Below, one piece after another: positions 8,274-17,073 of a DNA stretch of 64,000 nucleotides. Source of the DNA: JAFKKS01 sp050187875 (lineage in GTDB: Bacteria; Pseudomonadota; Alphaproteobacteria; Rhizobiales; Xanthobacteraceae); assembly GCA_050187875.1 (NCBI GenBank), contig JBFWXB010000013.1, positions 1 through 64,000 on the forward strand. The letters are read 5' to 3'. The position numbers were made by a program, and so were the translations under genes. Under the pieces are notes generated by a model that made no database searches, had not been told where the DNA came from, and worked only from the letters and a program-made list of their open reading frames with translations. Each line of letters opens with the position of its first letter. The stretch's first letter is position 1.

Positions 8274-8570
8274 ATGGCCAAGACCAAGTTCCGCCCGCTG
8301 CATGACCGCGTCGTTGTCAAACGCATCGACGCCGAGGAGAAGTCGGCCGGCGGCATCATCATCCCCGACACCGCGAAGGAAAAGCCGCAGACCGGCGAAG
8401 TCACCGCCGTCGGCCCCGGCGGCCGCGACGAGAGCGGCAAGCTGATCCCGATCGACCTCAAGGCCGGCGACAAGGTTCTGTTCGGCAAGTGGTCGGGCAC
8501 CGAAGTGAAGCTCGACGGCGAAGAGCTCCTCATCATGAAGGAGTCCGACATCATGGGCGTCCTCGCCTGA
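8274..8570 (+). CDS. groES: Co-chaperonin GroES (Cpn10)
   Basis: 98 residues, typical length. It forms the seven-membered lid of the GroEL folding chamber. The conserved N-terminus FRPLHDRVVVKR, the mobile loop SAGGIIIPDTAKEKP (residues 22-36) and the C-terminal ILGVLA-like end (IMGVLA) are present. GAGGAA at 8265-8270 sets the ATG at 8274; an upstream in-frame start at 8178 would read through the CIRCE element and is rejected. groEL follows after 158 bases that contain a family B repeat. Confidence 0.97.
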   Translation: MAKTKFRPLHDRVVVKRIDAEEKSAGGIIIPDTAKEKPQTGEVTAVGPGGRDESGKLIPIDLKAGDKVLFGKWSGTEVKLDGEELLIMKESDIMGVLA

Positions 8571-8605
8571 TTCAAAATCGCATTCAGCCCGACGGCACCC
8601 TCCGT

Positions 8606-8684
8606 CGTCATGCCCGAACTTGATCCGGGCATCCATCTTTCTTCGAAAGACGATGGATTGCCGGGTCAAGCCCGGCAATGACGA
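8606..8684. repeat. Family B repeat between groES and groEL
   Basis: Hairpin 1 is CATGCCCGAACTTGATCCGGGCATC; the second half has GATGGATTGCCGGGTCAAG and ends GGCAATGACGA. It sits inside the groESL operon, so it is transcribed and could affect message stability or the ratio of GroES to GroEL. Confidence 0.85.
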
Positions 8685-8728
8685 CCACGGGAGCTTCGGG
8701 CACTCAACCCAACCGGAGTAAGAATTCC

Positions 8729-10369
8729 ATGGCTGCCAAAGACGTACGGTTTTCGTCCGACGCCCGCGACCGCATGCTGCGCGGCGTCGACATCCTCGCC
8801 AATGCGGTGAAGGTGACCCTCGGCCCCAAGGGCCGCAACGTCGTGCTCGACAAGAGCTTCGGCGCGCCGCGCATCACCAAGGACGGTGTGACGGTCGCGA
8901 AGGAAATCGAGCTCGAAGACAAGTTCGAGAACATGGGCGCACAGATGGTGCGCGAAGTCGCCTCCAAGACCAACGACCTCGCCGGTGACGGCACGACCAC
9001 GGCAACCGTGCTCGCGCAGGCAATCGTCAAGGAAGGCGCGAAGTCGGTTGCCGCCGGCATGAACCCGATGGACCTCAAGCGCGGCGTTGATCTCGCCGTC
9101 GCCGAAGTCATCAAGGATATCGAGCGTCGCGCCAAGAAGGTGAAGTCCTCCGACGAAGTCGCACAGGTCGGCACCATCTCCTCGAACGGCGACAAGGCCG
9201 TCGGTGACATGATCGCGAAGGCGATGCAGAAGGTCGGCAACGAAGGTGTCATCACCGTCGAGGAAGCGAAGTCGCTCGACACCGATGTCGAGATCGTCGA
9301 GGGCATGCAGTTCGACCGCGGCTATCTCTCGCCGTACTTCATCACCAATGCCGAGAAGATGGTCGCCGACCTCGAGGACGCCTACGTCCTCCTGCACGAG
9401 AAGAAGCTCTCGGGCCTCCAGGCGATGCTCCCCGTGCTCGAGGCGGTGGTGCAGTCGGGCAAGCCGCTCGTCATCGTCGCGGAAGACGTCGAGGGCGAAG
9501 CGCTCGCGACGCTCGTCGTCAACAAGCTGCGCGGCGGCCTCAAGGTCGCGGCGGTGAAGGCGCCGGGCTTCGGCGATCGCCGCAAGGCGATGCTCGAGGA
9601 CATCGCGATCCTCACCGGCGGTCAGCTGATCTCCGAAGACCTCGGCATCAAGCTCGAGAACGTCAACCTGCAGATGCTTGGCCGCGCCAAGAAGGTCATC
9701 ATCGAGAAGGAAAAGACCACGATCGTCGACGGCGCCGGCAAGCGCAAGGACATCGAGGCGCGCGTTGGCCAGATCAAGGCGCAGATCGAGGAGACGACGT
9801 CCGACTACGACCGTGAGAAGCTGCAGGAGCGTCTGGCGAAGCTCGCCGGCGGCGTTGCGGTGATCAAGGTCGGCGGCGCGACGGAAGTCGAGGTGAAGGA
9901 GAAGAAGGATCGCGTCGAGGACGCCCTCAACGCGACCCGCGCTGCGGTCGAAGAGGGCATCGTCCCCGGCGGCGGCATCGCGCTTCTCCGCGCCAAGAAG
10001 TCGATCGGCAAGCTCACTTCGGAGAACTCCGACGTGCAGGCCGGCATCAACATCGTGCTGCGCGCGCTCGAGGCGCCGATCCGCCAGATCGCCGAGAACG
10101 CCGGCGTGGAAGGCTCGATCGTCGTCGGCAAGGTCCTGGAGAACAAGTCCGAGACCTTCGGCTTCGATGCGCAGACCGAGCAGTATGTCGACATGGTCTC
10201 CGCTGGCATCGTCGATCCGGCGAAGGTCGTGCGCACGGCGCTGCAGGACGCCGCGTCGGTGTCGGGCCTCCTGATCACCACCGAGGCGATGGTCGCCGAG
10301 GTGCCGAAGGAGCCGGCTGCGCCGGCGATGCCGGGCGGCGGCGGCATGGGTGGCATGGGCGGTTTCTGA
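8729..10369 (+). CDS. groEL: Chaperonin GroEL (Cpn60)
   Basis: 546 residues, typical. It forms the double-ring ATP-driven protein folding chamber. MAAKDVRF at the start, the nucleotide-binding DGTTTATVLAQ (around residues 86-96) and LGPKGRNVVLDKSFG are intact, and the C-terminus has the flexible GGM-type tail ending GGMGGMGGF. ATG at 8729 follows GGAGTAAGAATTCC, a ribosome binding site; an upstream frame from 8678 crosses the family B repeat and is not used. Cotranscribed with groES under CIRCE. Only one groEL copy is in the window. Confidence 0.98.
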   Translation: MAAKDVRFSSDARDRMLRGVDILANAVKVTLGPKGRNVVLDKSFGAPRITKDGVTVAKEIELEDKFENMGAQMVREVASKTNDLAGDGTTTATVLAQAIVKEGAKSVAAGMNPMDLKRGVDLAVAEVIKDIERRAKKVKSSDEVAQVGTISSNGDKAVGDMIAKAMQKVGNEGVITVEEAKSLDTDVEIVEGMQFDRGYLSPYFITNAEKMVADLEDAYVLLHEKKLSGLQAMLPVLEAVVQSGKPLVIVAEDVEGEALATLVVNKLRGGLKVAAVKAPGFGDRRKAMLEDIAILTGGQLISEDLGIKLENVNLQMLGRAKKVIIEKEKTTIVDGAGKRKDIEARVGQIKAQIEETTSDYDREKLQERLAKLAGGVAVIKVGGATEVEVKEKKDRVEDALNATRAAVEEGIVPGGGIALLRAKKSIGKLTSENSDVQAGINIVLRALEAPIRQIAENAGVEGSIVVGKVLENKSETFGFDAQTEQYVDMVSAGIVDPAKVVRTALQDAASVSGLLITTEAMVAEVPKEPAAPAMPGGGGMGGMGGF

Positions 10370-10396
10370 TCGCGCGTCACACAACCGAAAGTATGG

Positions 10397-10427
10397 AAAG
10401 GCCGCCTTCGGGCGGCCTTTCTTTTTT
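10397..10427 (+). terminator. Rho-independent terminator of groESL
   Basis: AAAGGCCGCC-TTCG-GGCGGCCTTT is a perfect 10-bp stem with a TTCG loop, followed by a run of T (CTTTTTT). It lies 28 bases after the groEL stop. Confidence 0.95.
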
Positions 10428-10452
10428 CATGATGATGTGTGGATTGCTGCGC

Positions 10453-10565
10453 TGTCTTTCCGGAAGCTGCGACGCAGCTATCCGGAATCCATAACCCCGG
10501 TCGAGACTGGGAGAGACAGGGGCTATGGATTCCGGGCTCCGCTTTCAGCCGGCCCCGGAATGACG
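10453..10565. repeat. Family C palindromic repeat, copy 2
   Basis: GTCTTTCCGGAAGCTGCGAC at the left, TCCGGAATCCATAACCCC and CAGGGGCTATGGATTCCGGG as inner arms, and GGCCCCGGAATGAC at the right. It precedes the gene at 10585. Confidence 0.8.
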
Positions 10566-10584
10566 GAAATGGGAGGCTTTTTTC

Positions 10585-11784
10585 ATGCGCATCGTAGGGG
10601 CCGTTACGGCCGGTTTGCTGGCAGCAACATTCACTATCACCGTTGCGCACGCGCAATCGAAAAAGCCCGTCGGCGAAAACGTGCGCTATTTCACCTTCTA
10701 TAGCGACCTCATGGGCGACCTGCCGATCGACGGCGTGCTGCGCGAGACGCGGCAAGGCGCAAAGGTCGTGTCGGCGACGCTCGATCTGTGTCATTCCGTG
10801 TCGGCGACCTCGACACGCAAGGATCGCTTCGTCGTCAATCTGCGCGCCGAGGGAAACAAGCTCGTCGGCAGCGGCCAGAGCCAGGAAGAGAAGCTGCCGG
10901 TGAAGGTCGATCTGACGCGCACCGTCGACGGCGATTCCGTGACCTTCGAAGGCACGATCACGCGCGGCACGGTGCGGAGCGAAGTCTCCTCGAGCGACAA
11001 CACCGATATGAGCGAGGCCGAGTTCCAGGAAGGGCAGAAGAACGAAACGACGATCACGACCAATCCGCAGGACTTCACCGAGATCGGTCCCGATTCATTG
11101 GCCGCCGAAGTGAAGCGCGACGCGTTGCCCGGCCTCGTGAAATTCTTGCGCGAACAGAATGTCAGCGTCGCGCTCGACAGCCTGGCGCAGGATTGCGCCG
11201 TGCTGCGCAGCGGCAAGCAGGTGGTGAACATCACCGTCGATCCGCAGCGCGCCGCCGCCGTGCTCGCCAAGCTTAAGACCGTGCCGGGCGTCGTGAATGC
11301 GGGCTGGCGCGAAGGCTCCTCCTCGCTCGACCGCGCCGTGCGCATCGCGCGCGCCGACTGGCGAACGGCCGACGGCGCCATCGACAAGGAGAAGCTCAGC
11401 ACGGCGATTGCGGCGTCGGTGTCGAAGGCGCTGGCCGCGACGCTGCAGAGCTCGAAATGGAATGAGACGACGGGCGAGCTCACCCTCAATTTCAAGCGCG
11501 CCGATCAGGCGCTGCCGGGGCTGGGCTTCATCGAATTGATCGAGCTCGTGGTTCTCGCCGGGTCGGAAAAGCCTGGGTCCGACCAGAACCTGATCGTCTG
11601 GTTCGGCGATCCTGCCTTTCAGACGGTGGATGAAAGCGCCGGCGCGCGCTTGACGCTCAGCGACGCGGCGCGCGGCAACGACGAGGGCGAGGCCGCAAAT
11701 CCCGAGGGCGGCGCTTTGATGATGGCGCTGGGCCGCGATCTCAAGGGGCGGCTCTGGGATGGCGACAAGAACGCCTGGAAATAA
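10585..11784 (+). CDS. Exported protein of unknown function
   Basis: 399 residues with a clean signal peptide (MRIVGAVTAGLLAATFTITVAHA, cleavage before QSKKP). The mature part begins with an immunoglobulin-like or beta-rich stretch (VRYFTFYSDLMGDLPIDGVL) and contains about five predicted beta-rich segments, the central NITVDPQRAAAVLAKLKTVP and no cysteine pair arrangement or enzyme motif I recognise. I have no function to offer. It stands alone after the groEL terminator and a family C repeat, with a family D repeat downstream. Confidence 0.75.
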   Translation: MRIVGAVTAGLLAATFTITVAHAQSKKPVGENVRYFTFYSDLMGDLPIDGVLRETRQGAKVVSATLDLCHSVSATSTRKDRFVVNLRAEGNKLVGSGQSQEEKLPVKVDLTRTVDGDSVTFEGTITRGTVRSEVSSSDNTDMSEAEFQEGQKNETTITTNPQDFTEIGPDSLAAEVKRDALPGLVKFLREQNVSVALDSLAQDCAVLRSGKQVVNITVDPQRAAAVLAKLKTVPGVVNAGWREGSSSLDRAVRIARADWRTADGAIDKEKLSTAIAASVSKALAATLQSSKWNETTGELTLNFKRADQALPGLGFIELIELVVLAGSEKPGSDQNLIVWFGDPAFQTVDESAGARLTLSDAARGNDEGEAANPEGGALMMALGRDLKGRLWDGDKNAWK

Positions 11785-11832
11785 GCGTGCGGCGGTGCTA
11801 GAGAGCACCGCTTCCCGCGGCCTTCGCAGACC

Positions 11833-12000
11833 GTCATCCTGAGGTGCGAGCGGCGCTTGCCGCGAGCCTCGAAGGATCGGCCATGAAGTCGGCTAAAGCC
11901 AACTTCAGCATTATGAACTGCCGATGTCGGGTTATCCGACATCGGTGGCCGTCGCCCTTCGCGGCTCGGCGCAAATGCGCCTCGCACCACAGGATGACGG
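11833..12000. repeat. Family D palindromic repeat, copy 1, with nested family G element
   Basis: GTCATCCTGAGGTGCGAGCG at the left and CTCGCACCACAGGATGACGG at the right are the inverted ends; inside are CCTCGAAGGATCGG and CGCCCTTCGCGGCTCGG. The copy is about 65 bp longer than others because a second element (11879-11950) sits in its loop. Confidence 0.85.
11879..11950. repeat. Family G nested element, copy 1
   Basis: GGCCA then AAGTCGGCTAAAGCCAACTT (hairpin 1), then AACTGCCGATGTCGGG and CCGACATCGG (hairpin 2), closed by TGGCC. The same two-hairpin unit occurs at 54191-54266 inside a different repeat family (C). Confidence 0.8.
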
Positions 12001-12051
12001 ATTAGATGCCCTGGATGCCTCACGTGACGAATTGTTCTCTCACGAGCGTTC

Positions 12052-13536
12052 ATGTCTGAGCACTTCGATGTCGCCGTGATCGGCTCAGGGCTCGGCGGGC
12101 TGACGGCCGCGGCACTGCTCGCGCAGGCCGGGCGCAAGACGCTGCTCCTCGAGCGCAACGCGTCGGTCGGCGGCGCCTCCTCGACCTACAAGGTCCAAGA
12201 TCTCGTGGTGGAGGGTGCGCTCCATCAGACGAGCGATCCGCGCAATCCGCGCGACCCCAAGCACGCACTTCTCTCCCGTCTCGGCATCCTCGATGCGCTC
12301 GAATGGGTGCCGACCGGCGCGCTTTACGATGTCCGCGGCGGGCTGGTCGGCGCGCCGCTCCGCATCGCCGGTGGACTTGCGGAGCTGCGCCAGACGTTGT
12401 CCGCGCGGTTCCCGCAATCGCGGACGGGCATCGCCGCCGTCCTCAATGCCATGGCCGCGATCGCGGAACAGCCGACGGCAACATCGTCCTCGGATGTCTC
12501 GCTGGCGCAGATTTTTGCCCAACATCTCGGCGACGACGAAGCGGCGAAATGTGCGCTCGCGGCGAACCTCGCCTGCTATCACGACGACCCGGCGACACTG
12601 TCGTGGTCCTTCTTCGCTGCGGCGCAGGGCGCGTGCTTTGCGAACGGCCCGTGCTTCATCCGCGGCGGCTCGCAGCGGCTAAGCAACGCCTTGCGGCGTA
12701 TCATCCAGACCGCCGGCGGCAAGGTTCTGCTGCGCCGCGCGCTGCATGCGATCAAGCTCGACGCCGATGGCCGGCCTTGCGCCATCGTGCACACCCGCGA
12801 CGGCGCCGACGCGATCGAGGTTAAGGTCAACAAGGTCGTCGGCAACGCTGCGCCGACCGCACTCGCGAGTGCATTGCCGACCGCGGCGCGCGAGAAATTT
12901 GCGGCAGCGTTTGCGAAACGCCGCGTGTCCACATCGATCTTCTCGGCGACCTTCGGGCTCACACGCGCGCCGGCGGAGATCGGGCTCGCCTCTTATGCGA
13001 CGGTGCTGCTGCCGGGTTGGATGCGTGCGTTCGGCGACTATGCGCGTGGCGGCGACGCCCTCGTGCGCGGTGTGCTACCCGCGCTGAGCATGATCAATTA
13101 TGCGGCGATCGACAGTGGGCTCGGCGGCCCACCTTATCCGGTGGCGATCACCGGGCTCGATCGTCTCGCGAACTGGGCGGGGCTCGACCGCGATGCGTTC
13201 AACGCGCGCCGCGCACAGGTGCTGGATCGCATCGTCGCCGCGGTCGACCAAACGTTTCCCGGCTTCGCCGAGGCGGTGATTGCGAAATCGCTCAACACGG
13301 CGACGTCGATGAGTTCCTATCTCAATGCGCCGCAGGGTGCGGTCTACGGCTTTGCGCCGACGCCGGGCGCGGTCAGCACCGCGCTCACGCCGGTGCCCGG
13401 GCTCTATCTTGCGTCGGCCTATTCCGGCGGCGGCGGCTTCACCGGCGCGATGCTTGGCGGCGCCGCGGCGGCGGACGTGATCCTCGCGGAGAAGACAACG
13501 CGCACGCCGTCCCGGCCTAAAGTTTCGGCAGGCTGA
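12052..13536 (+). CDS. CrtI/CrtISO-like FAD-dependent oxidoreductase
   Basis: 494 residues. The N-terminal dinucleotide-binding motif GSGLGG (residues 11-16) with downstream LLLERN places it among FAD amine-oxidase/phytoene-desaturase fold enzymes. The stretch GGASSTYKVQDLVVEGALHQ and the C-terminal LYLASAYSGGGGFTGAMLGGAAAADVIL match the carotenoid desaturase/isomerase-like family rather than simple amine oxidases. No carotenoid synthase genes are nearby, so the substrate is open; many such proteins act on unknown lipids. Its 3' end overlaps the convergent marC gene by 20 bases. Confidence 0.8.
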   Translation: MSEHFDVAVIGSGLGGLTAAALLAQAGRKTLLLERNASVGGASSTYKVQDLVVEGALHQTSDPRNPRDPKHALLSRLGILDALEWVPTGALYDVRGGLVGAPLRIAGGLAELRQTLSARFPQSRTGIAAVLNAMAAIAEQPTATSSSDVSLAQIFAQHLGDDEAAKCALAANLACYHDDPATLSWSFFAAAQGACFANGPCFIRGGSQRLSNALRRIIQTAGGKVLLRRALHAIKLDADGRPCAIVHTRDGADAIEVKVNKVVGNAAPTALASALPTAAREKFAAAFAKRRVSTSIFSATFGLTRAPAEIGLASYATVLLPGWMRAFGDYARGGDALVRGVLPALSMINYAAIDSGLGGPPYPVAITGLDRLANWAGLDRDAFNARRAQVLDRIVAAVDQTFPGFAEAVIAKSLNTATSMSSYLNAPQGAVYGFAPTPGAVSTALTPVPGLYLASAYSGGGGFTGAMLGGAAAADVILAEKTTRTPSRPKVSAG

Positions 13537-14134
13537 GCCAGCTGCCGAATCCGGTGAGGATGAGGTTCACCGCGAGCGCGACGAGAAGCATCCCCATGAT
13601 CCGGCCGAGAATGTTCGCGCCTGTCTCGCCGATGAGTCGCGACAAGGGCACGGCGAGCAGGAGCAGCACCAGCTGGATGATGAGCACGACGACGAGAACG
13701 CTCGTCGTCGCCGCCGTCTGAAGAATGTCGAAGCGATGGTCGTCGGTGAGAACGACGACGGTGAGCATCGTGCCGGGGCCTGCGATCTTCGGAATGGCGA
13801 GTGGATAGGCGGCCAGCGCCATCGCCTCCTCGGGCGAAGCGGGCGGCGGCGTTCGCGCGTCGCCCGTGAGCATATTGAGAGCGACGAGGAAGAGCACGAT
13901 TCCGCCCGCGATCTGAAAGGCGCGCAGCGCAATCCCCATCTTCTGTAAGAGGAAGCCGCCGCCGATGATGAACGCGACGAGCACGCAGAAGGAGATGAGC
14001 ACGGCGCTCACCGCGATCTTGCGCCGCGTCGCCGCGTCCTGACCGCGCGTAAGGGCGAGAAAGAATGGCACGGCTGCGATCGGATTGACGACGACCAGCA
14101 GCGTCACAAATTCGTTGAGACGTTCTTCCCACAT
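13517..14134 (-). CDS. MarC family integral membrane protein
   Basis: 205 residues with six predicted membrane segments. FVTLLVVVNPIAAVPFFLALT near the start and the second-half repeat IPKIAGPGTMLTVVVL are hallmarks of the MarC/UPF0056 family. E. coli MarC was once linked to multiple antibiotic resistance, but this was later withdrawn, and the function is unknown. The ATG at 14132-14134 gives the family length; upstream in-frame residues are proline/glycine rich and come from the repeat at 14209. It is convergent with, and overlaps, the CrtI-like gene. Confidence 0.85.
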   Translation of the reverse strand: MWEERLNEFVTLLVVVNPIAAVPFFLALTRGQDAATRRKIAVSAVLISFCVLVAFIIGGGFLLQKMGIALRAFQIAGGIVLFLVALNMLTGDARTPPPASPEEAMALAAYPLAIPKIAGPGTMLTVVVLTDDHRFDILQTAATTSVLVVVLIIQLVLLLLAVPLSRLIGETGANILGRIMGMLLVALAVNLILTGFGSWLSLPKL

Positions 14135-14208
14135 CGCAGCCCCCGCGCTCCGACGATGATTCGCCGACTTTGAGTTAGTCCAAGGGGCGACGCAACTGGG
14201 GTGGCTTC

Positions 14209-14335
14209 TCCCTCCCCGGAGGGGAGGGTGGACAGCGCGCAGCGCTGGCCGGGTGGGGACAGGTCGTAAAGATGACCCCACCCGTCTCCTCACTCGCTGT
14301 GCTCGCTCGGAGCCACCCTCCCCTCCGGGGAGGGA
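14209..14335. repeat. Family E-prime long inverted repeat, copy 1
   Basis: CTCCCTCCCCGGAGGGGAGG at the left and CCCTCCCCTCCGGGGAGGGA at the right; inside, GGCCGGGTGGGGACAGGTC faces GATGACCCCACCCGTC. Related copies: 58953 and a half copy at 60289. Confidence 0.8.
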
Positions 14336-14345
14336 TGGCGCTCGC

Positions 14346-15671
14346 TTATCCCACCATCGCTTGCAGCGAGGCGGCGGTGCGCAACAGCCGCGCATCGGCG
14401 CCGGGCGCGCCGACGAGCTGGACGCCGATCGGCAGCCCGCCGCTTCCCTTGAGGAGCGGCAGGGTCACCGCCGGCAGGCCGGTCAGCGTCCAGAGCGCGT
14501 TGAAGACCGGGTCGCCGGTCCAATCGAGCCCTTTGGGCGCGATGCCCGTCGCCGCCGGCGTGATGATGGCGTCGTAGCCGTCGAGGATGTCGGTGAGCCC
14601 CGCCGTCATGCGCTGTGCGAGAGTCATGGCCGCGAGATAGTCGACGGCTGCAACCTTGCGGCCTTCCACCATCATCTCGCGCAGCGGTGCGCTTGCTTTG
14701 TCGGGATTGGCGTCGACGGATGCGCCGTGCACATGCGCCATGTCGGCGGCCATGACGGTGCGATGCGCGTCCCATCCGGCAGCGAACCAGTCGGGCAGGT
14801 CGACGGCGGTGACGCGATCCCCGAGCTTCGCGACAAAGCCTTCGAGCGCGGCGCGCGTTTCCGCGTCCGCCTTGTTCCACATCGGCGTGCGCACGAAAGC
14901 GAGGCGCGGCTTGCCGTGCGGCGCCCCTGAGAGCGCGGCAGCGAAATTCGGCGACGCGACCGGGCGCGTATCGGCATCGCCCGCATCGTAGCCGGCGACG
15001 ACATCGAGAAGGAACGCCGCGTCCTCGAGCGTGCGCGCGAAGACGCCGAGGTGATCGAGCTTGGTCGAATGCAGCATCACGCCGGTGCGCGGAATGAGGC
15101 CATGGCTCGGCTTGACGCCGATGACGCCGCAGAACGACGCCGGCCGGATCACAGAGCCCGCCGTCTGTGAGCCCAGCGCGAGCGGCAGCATGCCGGCCGC
15201 AACCGCCGCTGCCGATCCGGAGGAGGAGCCGCCCGGCGTATGCGCGAGATCGTGCGGGTTGCGCGTCGCGCCGGGATGACGGAACGCGACTTCGGTCGTG
15301 ACCGTCTTGCCGAAGATGATGGCGCCGGCCGCGCGCAGCTTCGCGACGACCGCGGCGTCGCGCGTCGGCCGCCGGCCGGCATAGAGCGCGGCGCCGTTCT
15401 CGGTCGGATAGTCGGCGGTGTCGATGATGTCCTTGATGCCGACCGGCAGGCCATGCAGCGCCCCGAGCGGTTTGCCGCTCGCGCGTTGCGCGTCGAGCGC
15501 GCGCGCCTGCGCCAGCACGTGATTGCGGTCGAGATGGATGAAGGCCTTGATGTCGCCTTCGACCGCGTCGACGCGCTCGAGGAGCGCGCCGGCATAAGCT
15601 TCCGCCGACATCGCGCCGCTCGCCATATCGGCGGCGGCTTGGACGGCGGTCAGCGCGGGCAGTCCCTTCAT
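14346..15671 (-). CDS. Amidase (amidase signature family)
   Basis: 441 residues. Hydrolyses a C-N amide bond. The Ser-cisSer-Lys triad is visible: K80 in GIKD, the serine-rich GGSSSGSAAAVAAG (148-160) with the cis-serine, and nucleophile S173 in QTAGSVIRPASF. It lacks any sign of a GatBC context, so it is unlikely to be GatA; substrate unknown. It starts 34 bases after dctM on the same strand, so it is probably the last gene of the TRAP transporter unit, and may act on the compound imported by it. That link is inference. Confidence 0.88.
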   Translation of the reverse strand: MKGLPALTAVQAAADMASGAMSAEAYAGALLERVDAVEGDIKAFIHLDRNHVLAQARALDAQRASGKPLGALHGLPVGIKDIIDTADYPTENGAALYAGRRPTRDAAVVAKLRAAGAIIFGKTVTTEVAFRHPGATRNPHDLAHTPGGSSSGSAAAVAAGMLPLALGSQTAGSVIRPASFCGVIGVKPSHGLIPRTGVMLHSTKLDHLGVFARTLEDAAFLLDVVAGYDAGDADTRPVASPNFAAALSGAPHGKPRLAFVRTPMWNKADAETRAALEGFVAKLGDRVTAVDLPDWFAAGWDAHRTVMAADMAHVHGASVDANPDKASAPLREMMVEGRKVAAVDYLAAMTLAQRMTAGLTDILDGYDAIITPAATGIAPKGLDWTGDPVFNALWTLTGLPAVTLPLLKGSGGLPIGVQLVGAPGADARLLRTAASLQAMVG

Positions 15672-15705
15672 GCGCGCCTCCAGCGTTGAGTCCTTATGTT
15701 AGGCG

Positions 15706-17073
15706 TCAACGCGCATAAAGCAGATTTGGCAGCCAGAGCACAATCTGCGGAAAGATGATGCACAGCGTCAGGCCAAGCGCCTGCAACGCCATGAAGGTGA
15801 TCGACGAGCGGAAGATCGTCGCCATGCTGATCTCGGGCGGCGCCACACTTTTCAGGTAGAAGAGCGAATAGCCGAATGGCGGACTCAAGAATGCCATCTG
15901 CATATTGACGATGAAGATAACGCCGTACCACAGCGGCACGTCCTCGGCGGCGACGCCCGAAAAGCCAAGCAGCCCGCTCCAGGACAACCCCTTCATGATC
16001 GGCAGGAAGATCGGGACGGTCAGCAAGAGGATGCCGACCCAATCGATGAACATGCCGAGGATGAACAGGATCACCATCATCAGCAGCAGGATGCCATAAG
16101 GCGGCAGCCCGGTGCCGAGGATCGATTCGGCAACGAAGGTTTGTCCCCCCTTCACGATGAAGAAGCCGACGAACATCGTCGCGCCGAAGAAGATCCACAT
16201 CACCATGGCGGTCGCCTTCAGTGTCGCGACGGCCGCCTCCTGGATGTTGAGCCAATCCAGGCGGCGGTTCATCGCCGAGACCACGAGTGCGCCGAAGGTG
16301 CCGATGCCCGCCGCCTCGACCGGTGTCGCGATGCCAAAGAAGATGACGCCGAGCACGACGAGGATGAGCAAGATGGGCGTGATCGTATTTTTGAGAAGCC
16401 GCAGCTTCTCGCGCCAGTCGACTCGCTCTTCCATGGGAAGGGCCGGGCCGAGCTTCGGATTGAGGTAGCAGCGGATCGTGATGTACGTGATGTAAAGCCC
16501 CGAGAGCAGGAAGCCGGGAAAGATGGAGCCGACCAGGAGCTCCCCGAGCGACTGCTGCGCGACCACGGCATAGACGATCGCCATGACCGACGGCGGGATG
16601 AGAATGCCGAGCGTGCCGCCGGCCAGCAGCGATCCGCAGGCGATCTTCTGGTCGTAGCCACGCTTGAGCATCGCAGGGAGCGCGATCATGCCCATCGTGA
16701 CTTCGGTTGCGCCGACGACGCCGACCATCGCGGCGAGCGCGGTGCAGGCGATCACGGTCGCGGAAGCAAGCCCGCCTTTGACGGAGCCGAGCCATTTATA
16801 GACGGCATCGAAGAGCTCTTCGATGATGCCAGCCTTTTCCAGCACCGCCGCCATGAAGATGAAGAGCGGCACGGCGGAAAGCTGGTAGTCGGTCATGAAC
16901 GGGAAGATGCGCGACGGCATCATGTTCAGGATGGCCGGAGTTCCGAAGACGAACAGGAAGATCGTTGCCAAGCTGCCGGTGCAGAAGGCCATCGGCAGGC
17001 CGAGCGCGAGAAGTGCGATCAGCGATCCGAACAGGAGGAGGGTGAGCCACCCGATCCCGATCTCAATGCCCAT
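15706..17073 (-). CDS. TRAP transporter large permease, DctM type
   Basis: 455 residues, about 12 to 13 membrane segments, typical DctM. It is the sodium-coupled translocating subunit of a tripartite ATP-independent periplasmic transporter. The patterns GGTLGILIPPSVMAIVYAVVA and GIATPVEAAGIGTFGALVV are the conserved reentrant-loop regions of DctM, in the first and second halves. ATG at 17073 overlaps the end of dctQ by 11 bases, indicating coupled translation. It resembles the subgroup annotated for mannitol/chloroaromatic compounds or 2-oxo acids; the substrate cannot be read from sequence. Confidence 0.93.
   Translation of the reverse strand: MGIEIGIGWLTLLLFGSLIALLALGLPMAFCTGSLATIFLFVFGTPAILNMMPSRIFPFMTDYQLSAVPLFIFMAAVLEKAGIIEELFDAVYKWLGSVKGGLASATVIACTALAAMVGVVGATEVTMGMIALPAMLKRGYDQKIACGSLLAGGTLGILIPPSVMAIVYAVVAQQSLGELLVGSIFPGFLLSGLYITYITIRCYLNPKLGPALPMEERVDWREKLRLLKNTITPILLILVVLGVIFFGIATPVEAAGIGTFGALVVSAMNRRLDWLNIQEAAVATLKATAMVMWIFFGATMFVGFFIVKGGQTFVAESILGTGLPPYGILLLMMVILFILGMFIDWVGILLLTVPIFLPIMKGLSWSGLLGFSGVAAEDVPLWYGVIFIVNMQMAFLSPPFGYSLFYLKSVAPPEISMATIFRSSITFMALQALGLTLCIIFPQIVLWLPNLLYAR

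Noticed and set aside
8666..10384. A 572-residue minus-strand frame opposite groEL
   Set aside because: Mirror of groEL codon bias, no motif, no ribosome binding site.
14346..15671. Calling the amidase GatA
   Set aside because: No gatB or gatC is adjacent, and the gene follows a TRAP transporter; amidase signature alone is not specific.
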